A stretch of 64,000 bases of DNA from Perognathus longimembris pacificus (GCF_023159225.1 NC_063161.1:6385580-6449579), one strand, 5' to 3'; positions 47,611 to 58,517 are shown, counted from the first letter of the stretch. The notes: generated by a model from the sequence alone, not told the origin. Numbers and translations: made by a program.

Positions 47611-47639
47611 GCATTTGCCACTATATCCTTGCTTGTTTT

Positions 47640-47912
47640 GTTTTTTTTTTGTTTTTTTTTGGTGGTGGTGGTGGTGGCCAGTTCTGGGGCTTGAACTCCA
47701 GACAGGGCCCAGAGTCTGGGCACTGTCCCTGAGCTTTTTTTGCACAAAGCTACCCTATCACTTGAGCCACAGTTCCACTTCTGGCCTTTTGGTGGTTAAT
47801 TGGAGATAAGTCTCACAGACTTTCCCTGCCAGGCTGGCTTTGAACCACAATCCTCAGATCTCAGACTCTGGTGACTAGCTAGGATTACAAGTGTGAGCCA
47901 CAGATCTTGGCT
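47640..47912 (-). mobile_element. B1-like/Geo-type composite SINE
   Basis: Contains a (GGT)n run near 47661-47680, then ctggggcttgaactccagac, ggtggttaattggagataag and gctaggattacaagtgtgag. Confidence 0.86.
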
Positions 47913-48033
47913 TTCTTGCTTGTTTTTGAGATGGTTTAACTAACTTTTTGCCTGGGTTGACCTCAAACCATAATCTTTTTTTCTCCACTTTCCAAATAGT
48001 TGGATTGCCAGGAATGTGCCCCCATGCCCAGCC
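47913..48033 (-). mobile_element. B1-type SINE monomer
   Basis: Contains tttttgagatggtttaacta and gttggattgccaggaatgtg. Confidence 0.7.
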
Positions 48034-48249
48034 CCTTTTTTTTTTTTTTTTTTTTTTGGCCAGTCCTGGGCCTTGGACTCAGGGCCTGAGCACTGTCCCT
48101 GGCTCCTTCCCGCTCAAGGCTAGCATTCTGCCACTTGAGCCACAGCGCCACTTCTGGCCGTTTTCTGTATATGTGGTGCTGGGGAATCGAACCTAGGGCC
48201 TCATGTATCCGAGGCAGGCACTCTTGCCACTAGGCTATATCCCCAGCCC
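48034..48249 (-). mobile_element. dimeric SINE (ID-like plus Geo-type)
   Basis: A long T run followed by ggccagtcctgggccttgga and ending ctatatccccagcccc. The flanking words ccagcccctt / ccagcccttt suggest a target duplication. Confidence 0.9.
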
Positions 48250-48254
48250 CCAGC

Positions 48255-48376
48255 CCTTTATTTTTGAGATTAGCTTTTTCTAGTTTTGGCTGAGCTGACT
48301 TTAAATTTGTAATTCTCCTGCCTCAGTCTCCTGAGTATTTGTGATTACTGGCATGTACCATTACACCTGGCTAATA
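48255..48376 (-). mobile_element. B1-type SINE monomer
   Basis: Contains ctcctgcctcagtctcctga and gtgattactggcatgtacca; with the preceding copies it forms a six-SINE run. Confidence 0.78.
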
Positions 48377-48392
48377 CATTTATTTTCAAAAG

Positions 48393-48634
48393 TTGAGTGT
48401 TGGTGGTTCACACTTGTAATTGTAACAAGTTGGAGGCTGAGATCTGAAGATCTTGGTTTGAAGCCAGCCTGGGTAGGAAAGTCAGTGAGACACTTAACTT
48501 TTGTCAGCCACCAAAATAATGGTGGAGGCATGCTTCAAATGGTAGAGTGCCAGCTGTGAGCAAGAAAGATAAATGAGAGCACAAACAAGGTCCTGAGTTC
48601 AAGCCCTGATACCAGCACACACACACACACACAC
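48393..48634 (+). mobile_element. B1-like/Geo-type composite SINE
   Basis: Starts gttgagtgttggtggttcac and ends gttcaagccctgataccagc before a (CA)n run. Confidence 0.82.
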
Positions 48635-49029
48635 GATGTTTAACACACGTACGTTCCTATAAAATCACACCCTAAAGAAAATGAATAAAGTGAATAAATA
48701 GGTGGCACGACAACTTAGCATAATGTCTCTGTAGTTCATAATTGTAGTAGGTTGGAATTTTAGTCATAAATAAAGATCCCAAAGACTCTGGAACCATCAA
48801 AGACAAGCTAGCTAGAAATAGTTACATGAATATAGAAATTTAGGTCATAAAATTACTCTGTCAAAGGTAGAAGAGATGGTGAAGTAGAAAAAAGATGTAG
48901 AATAATTCAATGCTCAAGAGTCTGCTGTAGCAAAAGAATCAGCACTTTCCATCTAATGCAGAATTATAATTTGTGTTTAAAGTCAATAGTTACATGAATC
49001 ATGAGAAGAGTATAAAATTTAGTGCAATC
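48635..49029. other. unique intronic sequence
   Basis: Nothing recognised. Confidence 0.5.
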
Positions 49030-49920
49030 TTGTTGAGTGCATTTAAAAAATAGATCTTTTGTAAGGGAGGTTTAGGTTTACAGAAAAATTATACAAAAAG
49101 TACAGAATATCCACAAACCCTTCCCAACCCACACATGGTTTCTCCTATTACTGGCATTGGTCAGTGGTACATTTGTTACAACTGATGAGCCAATATTGAT
49201 ACTGTTGACTAAAGTTCATATTTTACATTAGAAATTCATTCTTAGAGTAATATAGTTGTATGGCTTTTGAAAAGTGCTTCCTGTGTCTACTGTCCAGTAT
49301 TACACAGAACAGTTTTACTGCCTTAAGCTTATCCCATAATCAACCTGTTCATCTTTTATTCCCGCTCACCCTTGGAAACACTTAGTCTCTAAAGTTTTGC
49401 CTTTTCCAGGTGCCAAGTTCTTTCAGTTGGCAACATTCTCTTAAGATTCCTTCATGTCTTTTCATAGCTTAAGAGCTCATTGTTTTTTTCCTTCTTTTTC
49501 ATAGAACAGCTCCACTGAAATAGTCCCCATGCATACAAATTACCCATTTAAGATGCATGATTACATAGGTTTTAGTATATTACATTACTTTAATATTGTA
49601 TTAAAATGTGTACGCATCTATGTATAAGTATGTAACATTTGTCTTTTTTAGTATGCAACACAGTGACATTAATTACATTCACGATGTTGTGCAATATCAC
49701 CAGTATTTCTAAAACTTTTTAAAAATCAGCCTAAACAGAAACACTGTGACTATTAAGTAGTATCTCCTCGTTCCCAAGTCACCAAACCCCTAATATACTT
49801 TTTCTTTCTATAAATTTATCCATTCCAGGTACTTTATATAGGTGCATCATATAATCTTTTTCTTTTGCATCTGAATTATTTCACTTGTTATAATGTCCTC
49901 CATGTTGTAGCTAGTACCAG
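49030..49920. mobile_element. ancient L1 (L1M-type) 3' fragments
   Basis: Two diverged segments, about 49040-49470 and 49480-49920, carry phrases typical of old mammalian L1 3' regions: ggtacatttgttacaactga, gttttgccttttccagg, attacattcacgatgttgtg and tatttcacttgttataatgt. Orientation was not settled. Confidence 0.65.
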
Positions 49921-49986
49921 AACTTAAACCAAAATTTGTTTTATGGTCAAAAAGCAAAACACTAGCACAAGTCTTTTTAATGGCAT

Positions 49987-50072
49987 ATAGTGCTAGCCTT
50001 GAGCAAAAAGAAGCCAGGGACAGTGCTCAGGCCCTGAGTCCAAGCCCCAGGACTGACCAAAAAAAAAAAAGA
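49987..50072 (+). mobile_element. Geo-type SINE right half only (5'-truncated)
   Basis: Begins tagtgctagccttgagcaaa, then gaagccagggacagtgctca, and ends in 12 A. The ID-like half is absent. Confidence 0.85.
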
Positions 50073-50764
50073 ATGCTCATGATTTTATGGAGAGGCCAGT
50101 CCCTGATGTAAACAACTTCTGAGCTCCTTTGGGAGGTAAAATAGGAAAGAGTGTAACTATGCAGCATATATATACACAAACCTGTTCCTGTATTATACCT
50201 TTATATATACAGACATAAAACATATGGATATGTTTAAATCCTTTTTATAAAGGACTTTCAGATTCCCTAACAGTTGAGCATAGGACCAAAATATAAGCTT
50301 GAATATGTAACTCTAGACTTCATGAGTACTCTTGATGATTTATTAGTACCGAGAGAGCAGGAAAAATGCAAATTAGAACTGATATATCAACAAAGGTATA
50401 TTACATTATCGGTTATAGAAGTTCTATTAGCTCTTGATTGATAACATTGATACCCACTCATTAAATTAATACATATTAATATAATTTCATTGGGGGACAT
50501 ATTGTATTAATTATATCAGTCTGCTTATTTTCCAGTGAATGCTGTATACTGGTAGCTCTTGGCATAATTTATATTTAAATGTGCCTTTATTGAGGATAGA
50601 CATGCCAAAAAAAAGTGTTACTCATGGGGGCAGGGTGTATAGTCAAAACGGGTTAGAAACCACTTTCTAGCTTCAGTTTATCTTTCTACTCTGATGTCTG
50701 TCATTCTTCAATGTAATACATTATATCCACAAACCTTCCTAATAAATGTATCATTTGCTTGTAC
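50073..50764. other. unique AT-rich intronic sequence
   Basis: Nothing recognised. Confidence 0.5.
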
Positions 50765-51060
50765 TCTCAAGGTTTCTTTTCCCTGGAATGTTCTTTCCTT
50801 GCTATTTGTTGAACTCTGACTTAGTCTTCACATGCTATCAGAGATCCTACCTTGGCATTTCCAACTCTTTCTCTCACTGGACAGAACTAATGGCTGCAAC
50901 ATTTTATTTTTAAGATCAGTGTGGCACTTTTTATAGTATATTTTATTTTATTTATTACATAAATTAGATATATCTCTTTAACTAGATTCTGCAGGAAGGT
51001 GAAGTATGTTTATCTTTTCACCATCAGACCTTGGCAATAAGATAATAGATAATAAGTAAC
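50765..51060 (+). mobile_element. L2 fragment
   Basis: Contains tccctggaatgttctttcct, ctgacttagtcttcacatgc and a late ctgcaggaaggtgaagtatg. Confidence 0.65.
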
Positions 51061-51063
51061 TTT

Positions 51064-51226
51064 TGCCAGGCACTGGTGGCTCACACCTGTAATCCTAGCT
51101 ACTCAGGCAGCTGAGATCTGAGATATGTGGCTCAAGTGGTAGAGCATTAGCCTTGAGCACAAAGAGGCTTAGGGACAGCACCCAGGCCCTATGTTCAAGC
51201 CCCCAGGACAAACAAACAAAAAAACC
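51064..51226 (+). mobile_element. B1-like/Geo-type SINE with internal deletion
   Basis: The left half gccaggcactggtggctcac jumps directly to the right half gtggctcaagtggtagagca; the linker is gone. Confidence 0.85.
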
Positions 51227-51308
51227 CTTTCCATCAAAAGTCATAGAAGAGAGACCCAAAGAAAGGAATATGATTACTGAAAAGTTGCTGGATAAAAATG
51301 ACTTAAGA

Positions 51309-51555
51309 ACCAGGCACTGGTGGCTCACACCTATAATCCTAGCTACTCAGGAGGATAAGATCTGAGGATCATAGTTGGAAGCCAGTCTGAGCAACAGACT
51401 CTTATCTCCAATTAACCATTTTAAAACTGGAAGTGGTACTGTGGCTCAAGTGGTAGAGTGCTAGCCTTGAGCACAAAGAGGCTTAGGGACAGAGCCCAGG
51501 CCCCGAGTTCAAGTTCCACAACCACCCCCCCCCAAAAAAAAACCCAAAAAACCCA
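51309..51555 (+). mobile_element. B1-like/Geo-type composite SINE
   Basis: Starts accaggcactggtggctcac. The right half is tgtggctcaagtggtagagt, with a C/A-rich tail. Confidence 0.87.
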
Positions 51556-51753
51556 AAACCCAACTTTTGTCAGAAGCCAGGTGCCAGTGGCTCACGCTTG
51601 TCATCCTAGCTACTCAAGAAGCTGACATCTGAGGATCGCGGTTCAAAGCCAGCCAACCTGGGCAGAAAAGCTCTTATCTCCAACTAATCATCAAAAAAAA
51701 ACTGGAAGTGGAGCCTTGAGCCTTGGCTCAAGTGATAGAGCACTAGCCTTGAC

Positions 51754-52376
51754 TGAAGTGCCAGACTTTGAAGTCAGGCCCCACTTTACCACGTGAACCC
51801 CATTTTACCACGTGAGCCCCATTTTAGAATCGAACCCTGAGCCAATCAGATTTGTACCTGTGTCCTAATCTTGCTTGCTTGAACAGCTGATTGTTGTAAC
51901 CTTGTTCTTTGCCTTTATAAGCCCTGTGTAATCACAGCTCGGGGCTCCCTCCTAACCTCCGCTGTGTCGGTGGGACGAGGGCCGAGTTGCAGCTCGCTTA
52001 AATAAAGCCTTGCCTGGCTTTTGCATTTCGGAATGTCTTGTTGTGCCAAGTCGCAAGACCACCCCCAAGAAGACCACCGAGATTCAGACACTCTGAAATG
52101 CAAAAGCAAGGCAAGGCTTTATTTAACGAGCTGCCAACTCGGGCCTCGTCCTACCCACCGACACAGCGGAGGTTAGGAGGAAGCCCCGAGCTGTGATTAC
52201 ACAGGGCTTATAAAGGCAAAGAACAAGGTTACAACAATCAGGTGTGCAAGCAAGATTAGGACACAGGTACAAATCTGATTGGCTCAGGGTTTAATTCTAA
52301 AATGGGGTTCACGTGTGGCACTTCAGTCTGAGTCTCGGTGGTCTTCTTGGTGGTGGTTTCGCGACTTGGCACAACA
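51754..52376 (+). mobile_element. ERV solo LTR, outer member of a nested pair
   Basis: This endogenous-retrovirus LTR starts TGAAGTGCC and ends GGCACAACA, flanked by a 4-bp target duplication TGAC (51750-51753 and 52377-52380) inside an older SINE. It shows a CCAAT box (51842-51846), a TATA-like TTTATAA (51914-51920) and AATAAA (52001-52006). Its U3 has about 2.7 tandem copies of a 19-bp unit with two CACGTG E-boxes (51790 and 51809). It is split by a second LTR of the same family at 52039-52325. Without that insert it is about 332 bp. A 4-bp duplication points to a class I (gamma-like) ERV. No internal retroviral genes remain. Confidence 0.9.
52039..52325 (-). mobile_element. ERV solo LTR of the same family, inserted inverted inside the outer LTR
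   Basis: Read on the minus strand it starts TGAAGTGCC, ends GGCACAACA and has its own CCAAT box, TATA-like box (about 52208-52214) and AATAAA (52118-52123). It is flanked by a 4-bp duplication GTCT (52035-52038 and 52326-52329), and the outer LTR resumes exactly after it. It has only one E-box copy (52310-52315) where the outer LTR has two, so it is about 40 bp shorter in U3. Confidence 0.92.
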
Positions 52377-52599
52377 TGACCACAAAAGCTCAGGGATAGG
52401 ACCTAGGCCCTGAGTTCAAGACCCAGGACCTCCCCTCATCAACAACAACAACAACAAAAGGATTTTTGAACTCCTGTCCTGCAAATCTACTGAGAAATTA
52501 ATGGAATAGAAATTGTAGTAATCTAGGTTATCTGAGTCTGGAGCCTACTCCAGATTCAGGTTGTCATGAGAGATAGAAAAGAACAGAAAAGATCCTATA

Positions 52600-52975
52600 G
52601 AAAAATCTTTTCTGATTTTTAGTGATCCTTGCAATGCTGTTCCCTTTGCCTGAGTGTCACTCTCAGGAAACCTGCATGGCTTCCTTATATCCTTTAGTTC
52701 CCCCATCAGAAAGTCCTGTTAGACCTTGTGTGTTGACACATTTACTAAAAGAAGTAATCCCAACTTCCTCTGCACTGATATATTCTAGCCATGTTCTCTG
52801 TTTCATTTTTGTCCATAGTTTGTCTCCAATACAGTATGTACTCTCATTCCTTTATTGTTTGTCTCTTTTTAGTATGTCAAGAGGGCAGGGACATTTTGTC
52901 TGCTTTGTCCATATTGTATCTCCAGTATCACTAACAATGGGTATTACATGTTCAGTATCTTAGGTGCATGATAGG
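52600..52975 (+). mobile_element. L2 fragment
   Basis: Contains gctgttccctttgcctgagt and gagggcagggacattttgtc. Confidence 0.72.
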
Positions 52976-52999
52976 AGAAAAAGCTACATCTTCAGTCCT

Positions 53000-53110
53000 T
53001 GGTTTTGTAAGACAGTTTTGCTATATTGATTAGGCTGGTCTTGAACTCTCAACCCCTCTGTATCAGCCTCCCAAGTTCTAGAATTACAAGTGTCTGCCAG
53101 TACTGGTTGG
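53000..53110 (-). mobile_element. B1-type SINE fragment
   Basis: Contains gtaagacagttttgctatat and ctagaattacaagtgtctgc. Confidence 0.65.
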
Positions 53111-53369
53111 ATAAAAGTTTGATGTGAGGACTCTTTGTCTTTTCTATATAAAATTCTCAACATTTGTCCCTTGAGTATTTTTTCCTATTACTTTAACTTC
53201 TTTTGAGACTTATAGGTGCCTTGTAATCTGTCTTTATGGCTTTCAATTATTTTTAATCTTGCTGCTTCCCTGTGCTGCATCTTGGGAGAATTCCTTATAC
53301 TCTTCGATAACCACCAATTCTCTCTTGAGCTATTTCAATCTGACTCTTGAGTACATTTTTGTTTTGTTT

Positions 53370-53600
53370 TTAATTCTTTTAAAATATTTTATTTAAATAA
53401 TTGTACAAAAGCATTGCCATCAACAAAGCAGTTGAGAATAAAATAATCTTGATCAGTGTCACCCTTCATTATTCTCCCCCATCCCTCCCAATCCCACTCC
53501 TTCCCTCAGTTTTCGTAATTTTGTATCATACACATTATTGTTTTAAATTCCTAATGACTATAGTTTGCTATCTCAAAATTTTAATTAATCATATACTTCT
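53370..53600. mobile_element. probable L1 3'-end fragment, antisense
   Basis: The segment has the same style as the 3' UTR of the L1 at the right end: aattgtacaaaagcattgcc and cccatccctcccaatcccac. It lies just before a minus-strand SINE. Confidence 0.4.
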
Positions 53601-53608
53601 GGGTTTTG

Positions 53609-53812
53609 TTTGTTTTTGACAGGACTGGGTTTTACTTACCCTGCTTGCTTGCTTAGCTGGTGCTCTATTACTACTGGCATGCCTTGAGTGTGGCTTTTTG
53701 CTGGTTATTTTGGAGATGGAATCTCATGGACTTTCCTGTCTTGGCTGCAGTCTCCAGAGTCTCAGCTTCCTGAGCAGTTAGGATTACAGGTGTGAGCCAG
53801 TTGCACCTTGCT
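53609..53812 (-). mobile_element. B1-like/Geo-type composite SINE
   Basis: Contains ctggttattttggagatgga and gttaggattacaggtgtgag. Confidence 0.8.
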
Positions 53813-54594
53813 CTCTCTGTTCTTAATTCATTTCTGCCCATGTCTCTTTGTTTCATAATTTCATATTCTTTATTGTAGATGAGTCCTGTATTAATTTCTC
53901 AATCATTTATTTGAACACTTTTGTTATAGGATTTAAAATATCTTGTAAATATTGATTCTATAGGAGTTCCTATAGAAACATTTATTTAATTTGGAGTGAA
54001 GTTAAATTTTAATTATTAATTGGTTACATCTATAACATTCACTTTTTCGATGTAATTTCAGGTTTATTTTGAATAAGAAGTTCCTCCTGAAAGCTACCCA
54101 TGTTTACCTATTCCTTGGTTTCTTTTGTTCCCTTTATATAGCTATCTTCAAGTATCCAGTACCAATCTTACAAAGATGGCTTGGAGCTCAGTCCTTGAAG
54201 GGTGTCATGGATCCAGGGACTGGGCAGATGGCTTAGTGTATGTAGTCCCCTGCCTTAAGGCTATATGAGAGCCCTTTCTACAGCTCAAAATAAGTTATTA
54301 TCTGTAAAGCAGTTCGCTGCTCTTTTTCCTCCCTATTGTTTTCTTCTAAGCCTTCTCTCATAACCACAAACCCCCTAACGTCAAAGAGTGAGGCCAGCTC
54401 TAGATTCCTAACACCTAAAGGGTTGAACTCCTGGCAGCCAGTAAGAGCCCAGAACCCCGTGCCTTTAGCCTTGAATATGTTTTATTCGTTGTGAGTTTTA
54501 AAAAACCTTGTTTTTAAGACTGGTGGTGTCTCTTATTTGTGTGTGTTTGGAACAGAGCAGTACTTGAAGCAGGAACTTGTCTGAAAGTTTTTGT
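53813..54594. other. intronic sequence, unidentified
   Basis: The 54160-54540 part has an LTR-like feel (ctttatatagct near 54134, GC-richer tail), but no ends or signals are convincing. Confidence 0.4.
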
Positions 54595-54680
54595 TTTATT
54601 CTTATGGTGCTGTGGGTAGAAGTTAGGACCCTGTTTGTGCTATGCAAACACTCTGCCACTGAGCCACACTCCTAGACTCT
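54595..54680 (-). mobile_element. ID-type SINE monomer
   Basis: Contains ttatggtgctgtgggtagaa and cactctgccactgagccaca. Confidence 0.7.
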
Positions 54681-54896
54681 GACTGAAAGTTTTTAAACTT
54701 GGAAATAACTTGATCAGATATTTTTAAAACTTCTCTCCTTTTTCCACTCTGTATCTATCTCTAGAGGAATGAAGGATATCTTGGAAGACAGACTAAGTAA
54801 ATTAACTCAGGATAGCATAGGTGCTAATGATCAGTCAGGGTTTGAACAAAAAAAAGGGGAGAAGAGAGATTAGATTTAATTTTTTTATTTAAATTT

Positions 54897-54966
54897 TTTT
54901 TGTTTATATGGTGCCAAGGAATGCATACTACAAAAGCACTCTACCACTAAGACACATTCCCAGCCT
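54897..54966 (-). mobile_element. ID-type SINE monomer
   Basis: Contains atatggtgccaaggaatgca and ctctaccactaagacacatt. Confidence 0.65.
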
Positions 54967-55156
54967 GAGTGATTGGATTTAGAAGATACATAGTGGGGTG
55001 AATTGATAGACTTGAGCAACTGAATTGGGAGAAGTATATTCTTGTATTTCTAACTTAGAATGGAGATACAGTTCACTACAAAATGAATACTGGAAGAAGA
55101 GTAGATGTTGGTAGGATTGTGAGTCGGTCAGAAATGAGCCAGGAGTATTAAGGTCT

Positions 55157-55421
55157 TTTTTCTTTTCTTTTTCTTTTTTTTTTTTTTAAATCAGTCATGG
55201 GGCTTGAACTCCAGGCCTGGGTGCTATCCCTGAGCTCTTTTGCTCAAGGTTAGTGCTCTACCACTTTGAGCCACAGCTCCTCCACTTCTAGTTTTCTGGA
55301 AGATACTGGAGATAAGAGTCTTACAAACTTTCCTGCCCAGGCTGGCTTTGAACCGTGATCCTCAAATCTCAGCATCCTGAGTAGCTAGGATTACAGGCCT
55401 GAGCCACTGGCACCTGGCTTA
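55157..55421 (-). mobile_element. B1-like/Geo-type composite SINE
   Basis: Contains tggggcttgaactccaggcc and gtagctaggattacaggcct. Confidence 0.87.
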
Positions 55422-55631
55422 AGATATTTTATAAATATTATTTGAAGGCTAATACATGTTTTTCTAAAGATCTCATATAGGATGTATCTTTCTAGTGATG
55501 CATCTCATTGCTCAGGATCGTTGAATTTATCATATTTCCAAATATCTATATGATGTTATAAAATCATATAGACTCTCATCACTTGATAGATATTTTCTCT
55601 GTATGTTTGTTCATATCAAAAAAAAATTTTC

Positions 55632-55837
55632 CGGGCTGGGGATATGGCCTAATGGCAAGAGTGCTTGCCTCGTATATGTGAAGCCCTGGGTTCTATTCCC
55701 CAGCACCACATACACAGGAAATGGCCAGAAGTGGCGCTGTGGCTCAAGTGGCAGAGTGCTAGCCTTGAGCAAAAAGAAGCCAGGGACAGTGCTCAGGCCC
55801 TGAGTCCAAGGACTGGCCAAAAAAAAAAAAAAAAATT
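55632..55837 (+). mobile_element. dimeric SINE (ID-like plus Geo-type)
   Basis: Starts gggctggggatatggcctaa and ends in a 17-A tail. It is little diverged, and aaaattttcc / aaaaattcc flank it. Confidence 0.92.
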
Positions 55838-56158
55838 CCTGTATGAGGTTGGAACTCTGGGCCTTATGCTTTCCTAGGTGTCCTAATGCTCAAACATATC
55901 TCCAGCCTTTTTGTTGTTGTTGTTTTGGTTGTTTTTGTGAAAGGGTTTTGTTTTTTGCCTAACCTGGTCTGGATGTGATCTTAGTATTTCTGCTTCTGAA
56001 ACATTGATGACAGTTGCATACTACTGTTCCCAGCCCCTTCTGTTGAGATATGAGGTCTTGTGAACTTTTTGCCCAGGCTGGCCTTCAGCTGTGACCTTCA
56101 TTATCTCGGCCCCCTGAGTAGCTAAGGTTATAGTTATGAACCACCATGCCTGGCTCAC
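55838..56158 (-). mobile_element. ID-type fragment and two B1-type fragments
   Basis: An ID-like piece ends atatctccagcc (about 55905). B1-like pieces follow around 55940-56035 and 56040-56155 (gcccaggctggccttcagct; accaccatgcctggctca). Confidence 0.65.
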
Positions 56159-56369
56159 AAACTTTTTTTAAATGTCTAATAAACAAATATAGTTATGGCC
56201 TCTAATGGAGAAAGGACAGTTATCAAATGGGCAATTGCAAACTCTGAAAGTACTATAAAGGACAAGTGTGAGGTTTGATGAGACTATCTGAAAGCAGGGC
56301 CCAACTACATCTGAGGCCCAGGTGTGTGGGCAGGGCACCGTGGGAGGGGATTACTAACTGTCTGTGGAA

Positions 56370-56695
56370 GGCTTTTCTGAGCAAGCAAAATTAGAGCTGT
56401 TCTATTGCCTGGTGCTTTCTGTCCTTTTGTCTTTGAATGGCTGTTTAACACTCAGCTGTATTGCTTCCTCAGTAAGACTTTCTGTAACCACACCCCAAAT
56501 TAATGTTTAGCACATCACACCTTCAGCTACTTTCTTTAGAGCATTTAGTTTTATTTGAAATTGCTTTACTTATATCTGTTGCATATTTTAGGCAACTAAA
56601 ACAAAGTACCACAAGTATAGGACCTTGTCTCTTTTTCCTTATTTGTATCACTAGTGCTTAGAACATTTCCTGAAACTTAAGTGTTCAAGAAATGA
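56370..56695 (+). mobile_element. L2 fragment
   Basis: Contains cctcagtaagactttctgta and accttgtctctttttcctta, then cactagtgcttagaacattt. Confidence 0.68.
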
Positions 56696-56697
56696 TT

Positions 56698-56919
56698 TAG
56701 GCTGGGAGTTTGGCCTAGTGGTAGAGTGCTTGCTAGCATGCATGAAACCCTGTGTTTGATTCCTCAGTACCATATAAACAGAAAAGGCTGGAAGTGGAGC
56801 TGTGGCTCAAATGATAGAGAGCTAGCCTTGAGGAAAAAAAAAAAAAAAGCTCAAGGACAGAGCCCAGGCCCTGAGTTCAAGCCCCAGGACTGGCTAAATA
56901 AATAAAGTAATAAAAGAAA
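56698..56919 (+). mobile_element. dimeric SINE, older copy
   Basis: The ID-like half (ggctgggagtttggcctagt) and Geo-type half are separated by the usual linker, with an internal 16-A run and an (AAAT)n tail. The duplication aagaaatgattta flanks both ends. Confidence 0.88.
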
Positions 56920-57840
56920 TGGTTTTTTAAAAAAGAAATGATTTAATGATGGCAGAATTCAGTGTCCTTGTTCATTGAGCTTTTGCATAGCTGTTCTGGT
57001 ATTGACATCTTCTAGGTGTTTTCCTTGGGTTTAGAAGAACTTTATCTTTATTCTGTCACATTGGTCCTCCCTTCATTACACTAGTGGAGAATTGAGTATT
57101 TTTCTAATGTGAGTTGCATATTGTATCATTTTACCCTTGGCCATGGTAACTGGCATAATGGTTGTTCCAAGCTGGTCCAATCAGAATCATTCTCCTAGAT
57201 TCTTCATATTGAAAGTAAGAAGGAGACTTCTTGGGTTGCAGAGCATGAGGTATGAATCTGAGGTTATGAGGTCTGAATCTGGAGCTATAGGTGTCTGTGT
57301 TCACATCCAGATGAAAAAGTCACTGTGCAAGAAGAGCAAATGAAGATGTTAGGGCCCGGTTTGTGGTTTATGTGGTAGAGCACCTGCCTAGCAAGCATGA
57401 CACTTAAAGTTCAAGTCCTCATAATCACACATCCCCCACATCCAAGGAAGGCACTTTACAGAGAGGAACAGAATGGGAGAGGAGCTATAGAGAGTTCAGA
57501 AGTTTTCTGTTTTCTTTATATCTGAGGCCCAGTTATAACCCTGGGTTTCTACAACTTTTGCCTTACTGAGTTCAGATTGAATTTCTGTCACCTAGCACTA
57601 AAAGATGTCTAATTAAAACAGTGTTATTTTCATTTTACCTGTACCTCAGCTAACCTTTCATCTTGATGGGTTTTGTATAATACCCTTGGATATTGATGTG
57701 CCGCACAGTTTCATTGCTTATTTCAGAGAGCCTATGTTTTCTATCCTCCTGTCACATGTTTTCTCCCCTTGACACAGAGCAGTTGCACCCAAGTTCAACA
57801 GTTGCACTGTGTCCTCCTTTTTCTTTCAAAAGCAGAGTAG
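56920..57840. other. mostly unique intronic sequence
   Basis: Only the ID monomer at 57352-57430 was recognised. Confidence 0.5.
57352..57430 (+). mobile_element. ID-type SINE monomer
   Basis: Contains tatgtggtagagcacctgcc and aaagttcaagtcctcataat. Confidence 0.7.
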
Positions 57841-58058
57841 TAGGGGCTGGGAATATGGCCTAGTGGCAAGAGTACTTGCCTCCTATACATGAAGCCCAGG
57901 GTTTGATTCCCCAGCACCACATATATAGAAAACGGCCAGAAGTGGTGCTGTGGCTCAAGTGGCAGACTGCTAGCCTTGAGCAAAAAGAAGCCAGGGATAG
58001 TGCTCAGGCCCTGAGTCCAAGGCCCAGGACTGGCAAAAAAAAAAAAAAAAAAAAAAAG
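57841..58058 (+). mobile_element. dimeric SINE (ID-like plus Geo-type)
   Basis: Starts ggggctgggaatatggccta and ends in a ~23-A tail. The flanking duplication is gcagagtag on both sides. Confidence 0.93.
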
Positions 58059-58517
58059 GCAGAGTAGTTTGAAATAAATAGATGTCATTTTTACTAGTAC
58101 TGTTTATCTTACCCTTGAGGCAAACTTGTTGATTCTTGGGTTTTCTTATTTTCAGCTTTGATGCTTTAGAATATTTAGGTAAGTAGTGAGCTTCTTGATG
58201 GCAATAAAGCAGAGCCAGAGCAGTAGGTAGACTTGGGTGAGATGCCCATTTCTTGGTGATTTTTCTCCCTACTTTTGTTATGCTGCTACTTTTCTCATAG
58301 TTCTGAGAGCTGAATAGTTCAACCTCAAGTCTCCAACAGATTTGATTGTCTGGTGAGGATTGCTGTCTGCTTCCAAGATGGTGCTTTGATGTTGTATCCT
58401 TGGAGGAGAGGGCCATTGTGTCTTCCTGTGGGGTAGGAAGAGGGCAAGAAAGAGACTACTGGCTTGAAACCTCTTTTCTAAAGGCTTAGATGCCAGTCAT
58501 ATCATGGCCTAATCATC
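58059..58517. other. unique intronic sequence next to the L1 3' end
   Basis: Nothing recognised. Confidence 0.5.

Larger units (their letters stand above)
51571..52460 (+). mobile_element. B1-like/Geo-type composite SINE, interrupted by the nested LTRs
   Basis: 5' part 51571-51753 (gccaggtgccagtggctcac) and 3' part 52381-52460 (cacaaaagctcagggatagg, then a CAA-rich tail). The break falls in the right half, at the TGAC target duplication. Confidence 0.88.

Noticed and set aside
51760..52380. Single element with ~50-bp terminal inverted repeats (foldback DNA transposon)
   Set aside because: The apparent inverted ends are explained exactly by an LTR nested inverted in a same-family LTR, with GTCT and TGAC target duplications.
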